The notes beneath the pieces are model-generated. The model was given only the letters and a program-made list of their open reading frames with translations. It did not search any database and had not been told where the DNA came from. A DNA stretch of 64,000 nucleotides, from positions 51,513,856-51,577,855 of the forward strand of contig CM064671.1 of the NCBI GenBank assembly GCA_032717465.1. Reading direction: 5' to 3'. Origin of the DNA: Coenobita brevimanus. Lineage: Eukaryota > Arthropoda > Malacostraca > Decapoda > Coenobitidae. Of this stretch, positions 11,800-23,186 are shown in pieces. How positions within the stretch are numbered: the first letter of the stretch is position 1; each line of letters starts with the position of its first letter. The translations under genes were made by a program, and so were the position numbers.

Positions 11800-11941
11800 A
11801 AGTTATATATTGGCATGATCATCCTTGCAGAAATAAGGCAAGATGCTATGAGTCCAGCTTCTTGAAATGAACGCATCTTAATTTTTGAATTGATCTGTTC
11901 GATTTTTGGGTAGAAATCAACTTCTGTAGTCTGTAGATTCA
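11800..11941 (-). CDS. Doubtful further exon of the ionotropic receptor (late S2)
   Basis: On the minus strand this encodes PKIEQINSKIKMRSFQEAGL and then a short hydrophobic stretch before a stop at about 11796. Ionotropic receptors typically have a helix of the form IN.RI...QEAGL just before M4, and this segment resembles it. AG acceptors occur at the right place (CTACAG near 11935), but their phase does not match the most likely donor of exon E, and M4 is not recognisable. It could be a decayed exon or chance similarity. Confidence 0.3.
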
Positions 11942-12169
11942 GTATCCGCATAAACAAACGAAACAATATCGGCAGCTGTATGTAACGGTGTGAAGACAAA
12001 ATATTTGGTGCAAGATACTGCTGGATATTTCGAAAAATGTCCAAATATTTCACTTATAAGGAAAACAGTGTTATTTAATGTATGCAAAATTAATTACTAT
12101 CCGCGTGGTTTATGTCATATATTGTGCTACTTTAGGTACAGTTAATGTAATAACATGCTCTGACATTTT

Positions 12170-12176
<7 letters not shown>

Positions 12177-12250
<74 letters not shown>

Positions 12251-12341
12251 TAGATAGATAGATAGATATAGATATAGATATATAGATATATATAGATAGA
12301 CAGAGAGAGAGAGAGAGAGATTATATATATATATAGGCCTA
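12177..12341. repeat. Compound microsatellite (TA, GA, GATA)
   Basis: Blocks of TA, GAGA, GATA and ATAG repeats lie directly downstream of the readable part of receptor exon E on the minus strand. Confidence 0.95.
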
Positions 12342-12385
12342 TAATAGGATAGCCAGCCTCATTGATGGTTGAACATATGAAATAC

Positions 12386-12567
12386 TTGCCACTTTGGGAA
12401 TAGTCTTCGGCAATTTGCTTCGTTAAAGCTATATCATTATCGATGATAACATGGTCACCCTTCTCCACAAGCCTTAGACTGCTCGAGAACTCGGCATAAC
12501 TTCGGAACATCAGTCTTCCATCATTCTCCGTCTGAGCCACTTCTCGGAACAATCCATCTTTGACTGT
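12386..12567 (-). CDS. Ionotropic receptor exon E (S2 lobe)
   Basis: Part of the second ligand-binding lobe (S2) of the minus-strand IR gene. The acceptor GTTTTCCAG precedes the exon, which starts TVKDGLFREVAQTEN; later residues include GDHVIIDNDIALTKQIAEDY. FREVA, the GDHV..DD/ND block and QIAEDYSQSG are familiar IR S2 features. Joined to exon D at phase 0 it reads NEQYLR-TVKDGLFREVA, which fits the family. The 3' end is uncertain: a GTATTT donor after ...SQSGK gives 12386, but the frame stays open for about 17 more residues up to the microsatellite at 12341. The (ATC)n tail of a LINE begins only about 15 bp upstream of the acceptor. Confidence 0.75.
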
Positions 12568-12582
12568 CTGGAAAACACATTA

Positions 12583-14240
12583 TCATCATCATCGTCATCA
12601 TCATCCGGACCTCCTTTCCCACCCAAGAGCAGGGTGAGGAGTAGCAATGTCCAGACAGCATAAACTTGCCCAATCCAAATAGGCCACACTTCCATTCACT
12701 CATTATTCAAGTCCCCGGCATCCTGGCTCTACCAGATACGCCAAAAACATCCACCACATTCTGCAGCTTCACACAAACGTATCCGACTGAGTCAATCCGG
12801 ACGCTGCCATTCTCACAAATGGTGCCAAAATCCCTGATCATGCACTTCTCACAACATTCATCCAGCCAGCTCGATCTCTTGTCAGTTCCCTAGCCTCACC
12901 AACTTCCAAACCTCTCTTCCTCAAACACTTATCCACCATATCTCTTAACCTTCTCCTTGGCCTACCTCGCCTTCTCCCTCCTTCAAATTCGCTCATGTAT
13001 ACATTTTTCACCACTCTATTGTTATCAATTCTTTCCACATGACCATATCATCTCAGGACGCTCTCTTCGATTCTGGTGTCCACCGACTTCCCCACTCCAC
13101 ACCATCCATGAATCACATTATTTCGTATCCTATCCACCCTCTGTATTCACATACATTCCTCAGCAGTCCCATCTCCACTGCTTTTACTCTTGACTTTTCA
13201 TTTTCATGTCAAACCATAGTCTCACACCCATATGATAAAGTTGGCACGAATACTCCCTTATGTAAGCCTCGTGCAGCTGCAACACTCAAGCCTCTCTTTC
13301 TTATTAAGGCCTTCATTGCACCAGCTACATTTCTTCCTTGTGTCACTCTACTTTCAATTTTTCTGCACATTTTCCTCTCTTTTCTATCACTTTACCCAAG
13401 TATTTGAACTCTCTTACCAATTCCAGTCTTTCTCCATTCACTGTGACATCACACTGGGAGTCACCTTCTCTCTCAATAACCATCACTTTACTCTTCTCTA
13501 CATTTACTCTCAAGGCACGACGCTCACAGACATCAGCAAAACTCTTCACTAGCCTACCAAGTTCTTGTCCGGTACTTGCAAGCAGTACTGCCTCATCAGT
13601 ATACAACAAATTTGAGATAGTCCATCTATCACCATTCATTACCAACGCCATCCCTCTCTCCATTACTCGTGTTTTTACTTCTTTGATCACCCCATCCATA
13701 TATATATTGAACAACCAAGGGGACATCACACTACCTTGTCGCACGACCACACCAATCGTGAACCATTCACTTAGATGCCCATTAACCATACACATGGTTT
13801 GCTACCATCATAAAAAAACACTTGACAATATCTAGCAGCTTACCATCTACACCATACATGCGCAAAACATTCCACATTCCATCTCTGTCTACTTTGTCGT
13901 ATGCTTTTTCCAGATCGATGAATGCCAATAAACACCTTATGGTCCTTCTCTCAAGCCTTCTCTTCTATCTGTCTCACTGCAAATACTTGATCCACACATC
14001 CTCTGCCACTCCTAAAGCCACCCTGTTCATCACTCACTAGGACTTCTGATATGTCTCTTACTTTCTCTATAATAATTCTTCCATATACCTTCCCTACCAC
14101 ACTCAACAAACTTATGCGACGATAATTCTTGCACTCACTTCACTCACCTTTATTTTTGTGCAGGGGCACAATCACAGCCTTTTTCCACTCTGCAGGCACA
14201 GTTTCAATCATCCATGTCTTCTTACATATCTCCAACATGC
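12583..14240 (-). pseudogene. LINE reverse transcriptase fragment in the D-E intron, minus strand
   Basis: 5'-truncated non-LTR retrotransposon. Minus-strand order: AEWKKAVIVPLHKNKG near 14190, YRRISLLSVVGKVYGRIII near 14110, DEQGGFRSGRGCVDQVFAV near 14020, QGSVMSPWLFNIYMDGV near 13720, a catalytic box reading LLYTDEAVLLA near 13600, ALRVNVEKSKVMV, FKYLGKVI near 13400, and the C-terminal RRRGRPRRRLRDM near 12960. The usual A/T-D-D catalytic triplet is TDE, so the polymerase centre itself is altered. The 3' UTR ends in (GAT)n at 12583-12607 on this strand. It resembles the family at 2334 and 16314 but is more distant. Several stops and frameshifts: dead. Confidence 0.85.
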
Positions 14241-14899
14241 ACATATGTAAATTAATATTTACTGATAATAATAATGGAAATTCTCACAATATATTTTTAT
14301 ACTATTGAGTGAGGCGTAGCCCATTGTTTCTGTTTTAATCCCTTCCCTCGCTCCAAGTCTGGGGGGTGGAATGTCAACTATTATATTTCGAATCCTGGTA
14401 TTTATTAACCTTTTTGTCTGATCCTTCCTAATACCGACCTACAAACGAAAAGTTCATTCAGTTACTGAGTGACTGCGTTACAGTGTCAATGTGTCACTGG
14501 ACCGATATACTCATATGCCAACCAACATCTGCCAAGCACTACACAGCAACCTATGCCATGAGACTCGATGTGCCAAGTATGATCCTAGTAATTTGAAAAA
14601 GACCCTTTGCAGTACCCCTTGATCCCAGACAAAATTTCCAGAGGCACCCTTGTTTTGGTCCTTACTTTTTTAACACTTTTCCTTCCCTTTCTGGACCAGT
14701 AGAGCAAAGTTGACCAATTTTTTCACATACGCAGAGAGTTTGCTCACGTCACTCGATTATCTTTGTATTTGTATTTGTAGACTCTCATGCTCTGAAATCA
14801 GCCCTTTCATTGATGATCTCGCAGCAAACAGAATGATTATTTTAGATTGCTGAACAGATTGAATCTCTTGTAATCGTAATTTTAAACTTTTACTAGTAC
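14241..14899. other. Receptor intron D-E, no element recognised
   Basis: AT-rich intron sequence between the LINE and exon D. No other structure noted. Confidence 0.5.
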
Positions 14900-15120
14900 C
14901 CTGAGATACTGTTCATTAGCCGAGTTCTTCTGCCAGATCATAGTAACGCCTGGGTCATCGAGCACGTCCCTGAGAGTCTGGTATGGCTGAGGGATGTATC
15001 TGACTGCTAGCAGGGACATGAGGTTGCCGGCGTAGCTCCGCGTCAGCACAAGCGCCGTCAGCATCCACACACCAACTGCAACACGCTCCCACCACCGGGA
15101 ACTGTGCATCATAAACACGT
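14900..15120 (-). CDS. Ionotropic receptor exon D (M3 and start of S2)
   Basis: Encodes the third membrane segment and the beginning of S2 of an ionotropic-glutamate-receptor-like chemoreceptor (IR), a ligand-gated cation channel of sensory neuron membranes. Visible: SRWWERVAVGVWMLTALVL, then the M3 gate motif SYAGNLMSLLAV (equivalent to SYTANLAAF of glutamate receptors), then YIPQPYQTLRDVLDDPG and NSANEQYLR. Acceptor AAATTCCAG precedes position 15120. The exon begins AC, which with the final G of exon C gives an Asp codon (phase 1). The donor is AGG|GTACTA at 14899; a weaker GTAAAAG six bases further is also in phase. Open throughout. Highly typical of crustacean divergent IRs; exact subfamily not determined. 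Confidence 0.9.
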
Positions 15121-15330
15121 CTGGAATTTCATAGCTCTCATGATCAATACATCAACAGTTAATGACAGAGGAGTAAAATATTTGTAATCATGATACCGCT
15201 ATTATTCTCATGAATGCAAAAAGAAAAATGATTTAACACTGATAGTGGACAAGAGAGATGTGATCACTATATTATATTTTTGTGATTTGTCAGTCCTTAA
15301 GCTTTACTTATGACTGTAGAAGCATTTGTC

Positions 15331-15379
15331 AAAGTGTCATGGCTGGTGCATGACTTGTGCTGAACAATTAGCACACACA

Positions 15380-15474
<95 letters not shown>

Positions 15475-15529
15475 GTCATGGCTGGTGCATGACTTGTGCT
15501 GAACAATTAGCACACACAGAATATATACC

Positions 15530-15571
<42 letters not shown>

Positions 15572-15606
15572 ATAGATAGATAGATAGATAGATATAGATA
15601 TAAAGA
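15331..15606. repeat. 57-bp direct repeat bracketing (TA)n, then (TA)n and (GATA)n
   Basis: AAAGTGTCATGGCTGGTGCA and the following 37 bp occur at 15331-15387 and again at 15470-15526, with (TA)n between them. A second (TA)n and a (GATA)n tract follow to 15606. Looks like replication slippage or unequal exchange around a microsatellite. Confidence 0.9.
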
Positions 15607-15611
15607 TATAT

Positions 15612-16180
15612 TAATCCTTGCGTCCTTGACTTGCGACCATCCGAGTTACGACTAGTTTCCACTAACAACGAAGGTTCCACCTTTACAAGTACATTTGGGC
15701 TGCAACTGACAGCAGTCATATTCGTAAGCGTCAGGCCAGCAGGCAGAGGGAGTGTTCCCGAAGTTCACTCATATAAACTTATTGTTCTGTCAGCATTATG
15801 AATATTGGTTCTAAATATAAAATTTATAATATTTTACAATTTTCATTAACAGATCGGTATATGAAAGTACTGTTTATTGTTATATGTTATTCTATACAAT
15901 CTTTCTTTACTGTGAAAATACGTTTACCACACACTGTGACAGTTTGCTACCAAGAATTCACTCGTTCCATCTCGAACCCAAACATACAGCCTTATTGTGA
16001 TCTGCATTTTCATGCTAGTTATACCAGGTTTGTGCGGATTTAAAACTGTTTTTCATTCCAAAACGCCAAGATGAGCGGTAAGGCCGCGAGTGCCAAAGCG
16101 AAGGCAGCTGAAGCATTTGTAGAAGAATTCCATTGTTTCATTTATTTCTGCTGTTCTATAGTTATTTAAGTACTGTTCCA
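15612..16180. other. Possible Tigger/pogo-like transposon remnant, left part
   Basis: TTGACTTGCGACCATCCGAG at about 15626 and nearby sequence resemble internal parts of Tigger-like MITEs. 19465-19540 resembles a terminus of the same type. A short start-like frame at 16071 (MSGKAASAKAKAAEAF) could be the first residues of its transposase, but it stops soon. Similarity from memory only. Confidence 0.35.
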
Positions 16181-16313
16181 TGTTTTGAGCAGGGCCGTAA
16201 CCAGGACTTGAAGGCGGACGAGGCGAAGACAACCCTACTAAGGGGGTCCGGGGGCATGCTCCTCCAGATTTTTTTTATTTTATTTTTTTTTTTTTTGGCC
16301 CTAGCACCAAATA

Positions 16314-18270
16314 ATGCAATTACAGGTGAATTTGAAAAGATTTAAATTAAGTAACTTGGCTGAGATTGTGGCAGATAGAAGGGTGCAAGGAATAAATGTG
16401 TTGGGAGAGTTGAATGATTCTTTGATCACGAAGGAGGAAGTGGAGAAGGCAGTAAAGGAGATGAAAACAGGGAAAGCTGCAGGTATGGATGGGTGTGCTG
16501 TGGAATGCCTGAAGGGTGGTGGAGTGAATATTGTTGACTGGTTAGTAAGATTATTGAATGTGTGCTTTGAGAAAGGTATGGTGCCAGTTGACTGGGCAAG
16601 TGCTTGTGTGGTCCCGTTGTATAAAGGCAAGGGTGATAAGTATGAATGTACTAGCTTTAGGGGTATAAGTCTGTTGAGTGTTGTAGGTAAAGTGTATGGT
16701 AGAGTGTTAATTATGAGAGTTAGAGAGGGTACAGAGGGAGTGATTAGTGATGAGCAGTGTGGCTTTAGGAGAGGGAGGGGATGCGTTGATCAGGTGTTTG
16801 CTGTGAGACAAGTGTGTGAAAAGTATTTAGCGAAAGGCAAGGATGTGTTTTGGGCATTTATGGATTTAGAGAAAGCGTATGATAGAATTGAAAGGGAGGC
16901 TTTGTGGACTGTTTTAAGATTGTATGGACTTGATGGTAGGTTACTAAAAGGGGTGAAAAGTTTTTATGTAAATAGTAGAGCGTGTGTAAGAGTGGGAAAT
17001 GCTGTGAGTGATTGGTTTCCCGTGAGAGTGGGGCTGCGACAGGGATGTGTGATGTCGCCTTGGTTGTTTAATATTTACATGGATGGTGTTGTAAGGGAGG
17101 TGAATGCAAGAGTTTTAGGTGGAGGTCTGAGTCTGGTAAATGTTGATGGAGGAGAGTGGAATCTGAAGCAGCTGCTGTTTGCAGATGATACTGCACTGGT
17201 GACTGATTCAGAGGAGAGATTGAGACAGTTGGTAGAGGAGTTTGGAAGGGTGTGTGAAAGGAGGAAATTGAAAGTAAATGAGAATAAGAGTAAAGTGATG
17301 AAGTGTACGAGGTTGATAGATGGTAGGGGGATGAATATAGTTTTGAATGGTGAGTTCCTTGAGGAGGTAGATTGTTTTAAATATCTAGGGTCACATGTTG
17401 CTGTGGATGGAAGAATAGATGCAGAAGTGAAGTTTAGAATAAATGAAGTAGGAAAGGTGCTGGGAGGAATGAAAAAGTGTTTAAATGTCGTTCGCTTAGA
17501 ATGGATGTAAAGAGAAGGCTGTATGAGGGTGTTGTGGTACCGACTGCATTATATGGGGCTGAAACATGGAATATGGGTGTAGCAGAGAGGAAAAGTTTGA
17601 ATGTAATGGAGATGAGATGTCTGAGGAGTATGTGTGGAGGACGCGTATGGATCGAGTGCGAAATGATGAAGTGCGAAGGAGAACTGGAGTTGTTCGGGAG
17701 ATGGCTGGTAGAGTTGAGCAGAGGGTGTTGCAATGGTTTGGGCATATGGAGAGAATGGATAATGAGCGATTGGTGAAAAAGATAACTAGATCTGATGTGA
17801 GAGGTGTAAGACTGAGAGGAAGACCACAAATAGGATGGATGGACAGTGTGAAGAGAGCGCTGGATGCGAGAGGGATGTCTGTTGAGCAAGGAAGAGTGGC
17901 TGTGCGTGACAGAAATAAATGGAGAGAAATTGTGAATGAATAAGTGATGACGCAGCCCTGAGGGGATATTCTCCCGCTTTTGGTCTGATCAGCTAGTCAG
18001 GTCAGGTGCGGGTAAGGGGATGGGTCTGTTATGATGTGGCAGGGGTAAACCAGTTCTGCTGTCGGGCCCTGCTGTGGATGTCACTGATTGCATTGCGCAG
18101 TTGACCCTTGTGCGTTGTGATGCAGTGAGGATCTGTCCGTTCTCCCCTTTGGGGCTAAGATGCGAATAAATGTGTTTGAATGGATGAGTAAATGGAGAGT
18201 GAGTCGTCCTGTCTCGGCTACCTCCCTTTCCTTGGGGGAAGCAGCCTAGGTATATAGATAGATAGATAGA
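16314..18270 (+). pseudogene. LINE with near-complete reverse transcriptase domain, in the C-D intron
   Basis: 5'-truncated non-LTR retrotransposon. 16314-17510 is open for 398 residues and spans the RT domain: EVEKAVKEMKTGKAAGMDG, FRGISLLSVVGKVYGRVL, DEQCGFRRGRGCVDQVFAV, FWAFMDLEKAYDRI (first catalytic Asp), LRQGCVMSPWLFNIYMDGV, the catalytic LFADDTAL box near 17175-17195, and NENKSKVMKC. Two frameshifts (about 17480 and 17640) lead through YEGVVVPTALYGAETW into the C-terminal block WFGHMERMDNERLVKKI and RGRPQIGWMDSVKRAL, ending at a stop near 17941. A 300-bp 3' UTR ends in (GATA)n at about 18255-18270. Same family as 2334-3625. Sits antisense to the receptor gene. RT centre intact, but no endonuclease and two frameshifts, so not autonomous. 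Confidence 0.9.
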
Positions 18271-18915
18271 ACTTGGAAAATTTTAGAAATGTTGCTACAG
18301 TTGTATGATTTTATTATTGCCATCTTTAAGGGTTCGGTGCACTGCATTCACTTATATGAATGTGTTCTGCAATACAGCATTTTCATACATGCTAGAAAGG
18401 ATTATTAGCATCATGTTAAACAGTAATGAAGCAAGTGTTGGTTGCTGCACTGTAGTGACTACAGAAGCTCAATTAAATTTTACTCTGATGATACTGAAAA
18501 CTAGTTGGTCTGTCTCATTACCCTTAATATAACTGAAATGTTTCTACGACCAACCATTATATAATTAGTGGTAATCATGAATACTAAATAAATAAACAGA
18601 TTGCAGGACTTGGTTCTGGAGTCCAAGAGAACACAAAGAACATATGAAACCTTAAATTTAAGTACTCGGGGTATGTTCCTCATTGAAAATACCAGTTATT
18701 CAATAAAAATTAAAGACAAAACTGCACTGTTTTACTGTAAGAAATAGGCAATTAGAAGGGCTTCTTGGATTTACTCAAAGAAGTGCAAATAACGGGATTC
18801 TGAAGTGATCTTAGTAGTCTACTTTGCAACGGTCCCTTGACATGGCCAGAAAGTTGAAACTTAGTACGCTCAGTATGTCCTGACAGACCAGCTCTGTTCA
18901 TCTTCTAGTCAGCAA
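18271..18915. other. Receptor intron, nothing recognised
   Basis: No coding or repeat signal recognised. Confidence 0.4.
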
Positions 18916-19347
18916 CTAATTGCTGCAGGCCAGTGCCACTCTTCTATGCATGCTAGCATCCCATGCCTTTTGAACCAGCAAGGAGTCCAGTTCCTGGAGG
19001 AGAGAGTGGTTCCTATGTATATTAGCCAATGCTAAGCTGTTCAGCCGTTCTTCCCTCATACTGGCTCTGCACCATGTCTTCAGCCGAAGTAGTTCAATGA
19101 AGGAGCGCTCACAAGAACAGGACCCCACTGGAAGGGTTAGCAGCAAGGAGAATATGGCGGCATAGATGTTTGGAGAGAACTGTGTGTCAATAGCACTGAT
19201 GACGTCCAAGAGACTTTTCTCCTGAACTGAACAAGTCCCTGGACTTTGGGGTCGGGATGGATTGAGCAAGCTGCTAAAGAAGGGGAGGGGGAGAGGAGAT
19301 GCCAGACGAGACGGCTGCCTCGTCTGCCTCAAGGTGGTTACGGGCAT
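18916..19347 (-). pseudogene. hAT transposase C-terminal dimerisation region, minus strand
   Basis: An open frame of 143 residues on the minus strand. Its second half carries SCERSFIELLRLKTWCRASM followed by REERLNSLALANIHR. This is the conserved hAT-family C-terminal dimerisation motif (S.ERSF..LK...R..M...RL..LAL..IH). The first part (SPNIYAAIFSLLLTLPVGSC) fits the stretch just before it. The catalytic core and zinc finger are absent, so this is a fragment of a hAT element (ZMYM1/TTF-domain-like group suspected). It lies inside the C-D intron of the receptor gene. Confidence 0.8.
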
Positions 19348-19464
19348 GTTGAGTAACAGTTATTTGCAGTATTTATGCATGTTATCAATATTAAAAGTCT
19401 TTGGACATATGGGTGACTTCATAATGTGTACTGTATATCTAACTTCTGACGGTATTGCATCTTA

Positions 19465-19540
19465 TATGCATTTTCGCCTAATGACCAAATCGACTTTGGA
19501 TATATCAGTCGGAACGTAACCTCGTCATAAGTCGGGGGCT
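19465..19540. repeat. Tigger-like MITE terminus (possible)
   Basis: Contains TTCGCCTAATGACCAAATCG and, at the right end, CTCGTCATAAGTCGGGGGCT. I associate this pattern with Tigger/pogo MITE ends. The partner terminus is not clearly present. Confidence 0.4.
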
Positions 19541-19590
19541 GTATCAGTCTATCTGTCAGTATGTCTGTCTGTATGTCTAATATAAAAACA

Positions 19591-19646
19591 TTCTCTCTCT
19601 CTCTCTCTCTCTCTCTTTCTGTCATATAAAAACACGTGTGCCTCAC

Positions 19647-19691
<45 letters not shown>
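19591..19691. repeat. (TC)n and (TG)n microsatellites
   Basis: TC run at about 19592-19618 and TG run at about 19649-19691. Confidence 0.95.
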
Positions 19692-19693
<2 letters not shown>

Positions 19694-19825
19694 ACTGTAT
19701 ACATTATGTAGATATTATCTTACACCGAAGTAGAAACTGAAGTGTCTGAGTTATGACAGAGGCATGCAGTATATCATATCGCTAATTACCGTATGCCAGA
19801 TAATATTCTGCAGTGACCATCTTAC

Positions 19826-20126
19826 CTTGCTGCAGTAACACACGAAGTAAAACGAATGATTCAAGAAGTTTCGTTTCTCTGTGGCCAGCAGTGAAGGAAA
19901 CAAATGTTGACAGAAGAGACAGTATAATGGATGTGGCAATGATGCACGCCATGATGCCGGTCCAAACGACAGGTGACAGAGGCATAAGGAAACCCCAGGG
20001 ATTCACCTCTGGCCACCCCACAGCCCCCACCACTTTCATCATTGCTGTTGCACTTATCCAAGTGAAATGGATTACTTCAGCTCGTGCCGCAGTCAGTATG
20101 AAGGGACCTGGGGCGAAATCAACTTC
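19826..20126 (-). CDS. Ionotropic receptor exon C (end of S1, M1, pore region)
   Basis: 301 bp, exactly 100 codons plus one base, open throughout. It starts EVDFAPGPFILTAARAEV: the end of the S1 lobe, keeping the Arg that usually contacts ligand in the T..R.EV..FT context. Next comes NPWGFLMPLSPVVWTG, the typical entry to M1, then a hydrophobic M1 (IMACIIATSIILSLLSTFV), then RETKLLESFVLLRVLLQQ leading into the pore loop. Acceptor CTGATACAG and donor CAAG|GTAAGA are canonical. Phase 0 entry from exon B and phase 1 exit to exon D agree with those exons. Product: subunit of a chemosensory ligand-gated cation channel. This is the strongest exon in the window. Confidence 0.92.
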
Positions 20127-20415
20127 CTGTATCAGAGTAGCTACATGTAGAACCCAGTCAAAGACATTTTACAAAGCAGCTGATCAGACATAAGCTCTTT
20201 CCAGTTACGTTAGTTGTGCCAGCCCTCTATCCCCCCTAAAAGAATACTTACAGTACATTATGTATCATTTTTATTTATCATACTCAGTAAGCAGTGCCAA
20301 AATTATACTACATATGTTTATGGTCATCATTAAGAAATATGCATAACTGCTACTCGATATAAACGAATTTTTAGCAACCCTGTCCACTGACAACTTCAGT
20401 TACAGTAATCTTTAC

Positions 20416-20505
20416 CTTTCTGATTATCATATTCACCATTCCGTCCAAGAGCCATCTGGTAACTTCACTCCAAATGTTCCCACTCGGGGTCGTACATACG
20501 TGTAC
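20416..20505 (-). CDS. Ionotropic receptor exon B (S1 lobe) with one-base frameshift
   Basis: 90 bp encoding YTYVRPRVGTFGVKLPDGSW, the highly conserved S1 stretch of crustacean IRs. After TGG ACG the frame is lost; one extra G would restore a reading of about nine more residues ending IIRK at the donor. The expected length from phases is 91 (one base completing the Thr codon split with exon A, then 30 codons). Acceptor TATCACTAG and donor AAAG|GTAAAG flank it. As written the exon hits stops two codons after the break, so either the gene is a pseudogene or a G was dropped from a GGG run in the assembly. Confidence 0.8.
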
Positions 20506-20519
20506 CTAGTGATAACGTA

Positions 20520-21340
20520 ATATATATAGTCAGCTAAGCCTTTCTAATATACTACTGTGCGACAATTTTGGAAGTGATTCCGTTTTCAAGTACAGAAATC
20601 CCCAGTTTTCATAGTAACCTGTGTACAGATTCAATTACCTTCCTCTTAACAATAGATCATACCTCAGTTTCAAAGTCACTGATATTATTTACATGATATC
20701 AATATAATATTCTCCTTTATTGCTTTCATTAAGAAAATAAACAGATAAGTCCTGCTGACATTAAATTATTGAATATTATTATTGCATTCAGGATATAGCA
20801 AAAAGGAAACTGAAGATGCCAACTTCCATTAATGATACATGATGGAATATATTTATAGTTTTTCTCAGAGCCTATGAGTTTCTCTCAGAACCTATGCGTT
20901 TTTTCTCAAAGCCTGTGCGTTTCTCAGAGACTATGTGTTCTGCTGCAAAAATAAGGAAACCACAGCTGAGAGCCTGGAAAATTCCTCTTATGCAGAAAAC
21001 TGAAAAGAAAGAATGAAGGAATGGAAGAACTTAGACCAGTAAATTTCGAGATACTCGCAAATCTGTGAGACTAACTTACCAACACATTCTATCTATCTAC
21101 CTATTTATATATGCATTAATATTTTATTTATTCACGGAAGATGAACAGAGAAATGGAATAAAATAATCCATACAGTATTCATTAAAACAATTAACAGCTG
21201 GACTTGAACTGCTGTTGCCTGAACTTAAGGGGGAAACTTCTGAGGACGAGATCTAAAGAGATGCACTTCGGGGAATAAGAGAATTCTGATAGGCCGAAGT
21301 TCTGCAATATGGCAATGCGACAGTCCAGCTATGAACACTG
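20520..21340. other. Intron sequence, nothing recognised
   Basis: AT-rich with a short run of CAGAGCCTATGAGTTTCTCT-like repeats at about 20865-20945. No coding signal. Confidence 0.4.
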
Positions 21341-22650
21341 ATGTCAGGACTCTATATTACAATAACAAATCATAATAGATGGGAACATAAATGTGTAGTC
21401 TTAAGAACACATGATAGTCAAGCTAGGTGTAGGAAAGGAAATGTGTTTGCAGATTTCAATAAAGGAATGCCAGAACACCAGGCCACAGGCAATCACATAA
21501 ATTTGGGCACAGTCAGAGCAGAAGCCGCGCCAGATACCATTAAATATGGGAGGTCATCTCGAGGATCACATTCGGGAGATAGGTCCACTCTACGTTGCTC
21601 TTGTGCGAACTTGGGACACACAAAGAATGAATGCTTTATCAAAACAAAAGATAAACAAAAGGCGCAAGGGTGTGACCCATCTTGTAGACATCACAAGGCC
21701 CAAGGTCACTGGACCTCTAGTTGTAAGACAGTAGAAAAACTAATTTCCATATTTATATCGGGGGAAGGACAACCCACAACCAAAACGACCAATCTTAGAG
21801 AAAGCCAAGTCTAAAATTCACATAGGAGGCATTTGGGGAAGTGAGTGTATCTTGATACCAGCTGTACGTGAGGATCAAAATGTTTCTTTATTCTTGGACA
21901 CAGACTCTCCAGTGAATTTAATAACACAAGAAGAACTAGATAGGGTTTTTAGAAATAAGAAGAAAGTAATTTTTCAAGAAGAATCTGATTTAAACTTATA
22001 TGCAGTAGATGGCAAACAAATTACAGTAAAAGGCATGATACGGTTAAACATGAGTTTCACAGAGACTACAAGACCAGTTTCTGCATTTTTCTATATTGTT
22101 GAAAATTTAGCTGTAAAAGCTAATATGATGCTAGGTTAGAGGACAATGAGAACAGAGAAAATAATTTTACTCCCACAAATGAATGGGATAGACTTTAACA
22201 ATGAATTCATAGAAGAATTATCATCAGATTTCTCACCAATGAATAGTGGAGAACCAAAAAGAATTGGAAATATTAAAACCCTAAACAGAAATGCACAAAC
22301 AGACGAGTGTATAGATGCACTCACATCATCCCCCACAGCTTCCCGGAGTACTGTTACCAAGGAAACAGTACTGACTCATCAGTTTTTCCCACCCATCTCA
22401 CCAATGATATAGTTATTCCTCCTAACTCATATATGAAAGTTACCATAAAGAGCAAATTAAAGAATAATACCGTTCTTGTCTTAGAGGAATTATTTAAAGT
22501 GAAAGGGCTGTCAGTAGAAAACACATTATATCAGGTGGATAACGATGGGCAAATTAGGTGTTCTTAATTAATCACATGAATGGAGAAGTACAGTTGAAAA
22601 AGGGAGCTTGTATAGTTAATATAGAAAAATGCCCTGTCCCAGTAATGGAG
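21341..22650 (+). pseudogene. LTR-retrotransposon gag-protease fragment
   Basis: Remnant of a gag-pol. 21590-21640 encodes a degraded zinc knuckle (CSCANLGHTKNEC, with spacing CXC instead of CX2C) and a second Cys/His cluster (CRHHKAQGHWTSSC). 21852-22139 resembles an aspartic protease: LFLDTDSPVNLIT carries DTD where retropepsins have DTG, and MMLG near 22125 fits the end of the fold. 22400-22630 (PPNSYMKVTIKSKL, then GLSVENTLYQVDNDGQIRC) resembles the linker before RT in Ty3/Gypsy elements. RT, RNase H and integrase are absent. Frames shift at least twice. Part of the gag start recurs in inverted orientation at 23187-23323. Confidence 0.7.
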
Positions 22651-23186
22651 ATGGTTTCAGCAGGAATGACAAATAAGATAAAATCTACGGACCAGATATG
22701 GTGCATTCTCTCCAACCACCCTCTCTATCTGCTTCGTCACCATGCATATCTTGTCGTATCTTCGTAGCTTCTTGTAGTGGGTTTTGTAGATCAGTTATGC
22801 ATATATTGTACTCTTGGATGAGCTATAGGTATACGTAAGTAGGTTTGTAAGTAGATAATCTTAGTTCCCTTTGTCATGCAATGACAGGAGAGGTAAAGAT
22901 GAGTATGGGACTATTTATAATTTTATTATCTTGAAAAGATTAACTAAAGTCTCTCACACATGAGTGAAATGGAGAAGAGGTCCACTAGCGACCTCCCAGT
23001 CTCGCTAGACCCCTCTTCTTATTCTCTCTCTTGACAACCTCTTATCCCTGTCGCTTGCTTCCTTCTCACTCTCTAATTCCTCCTTTCTTTTATAAGAGAG
23101 CTTGTGTCACGTGTACTGGACGTATACACGGGATCTAGAAGCGTATGTGTGTCTGTGTGTATGTAGCATTTCTGGTGACAAATTGC
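22651..23186. other. Unassigned, possibly retroelement-derived
   Basis: Lies between the gag-protease fragment and an inverted piece of the same gag start. No coding signal seen. It may be LTR or flank of the inverted partner. Confidence 0.3.

Noticed and set aside
16071..16160. Histone-like start MSGKAASAKAKAAEAF
   Set aside because: Stops within about 30 residues and the following sequence does not resemble any histone; it could be a degenerate transposase start.
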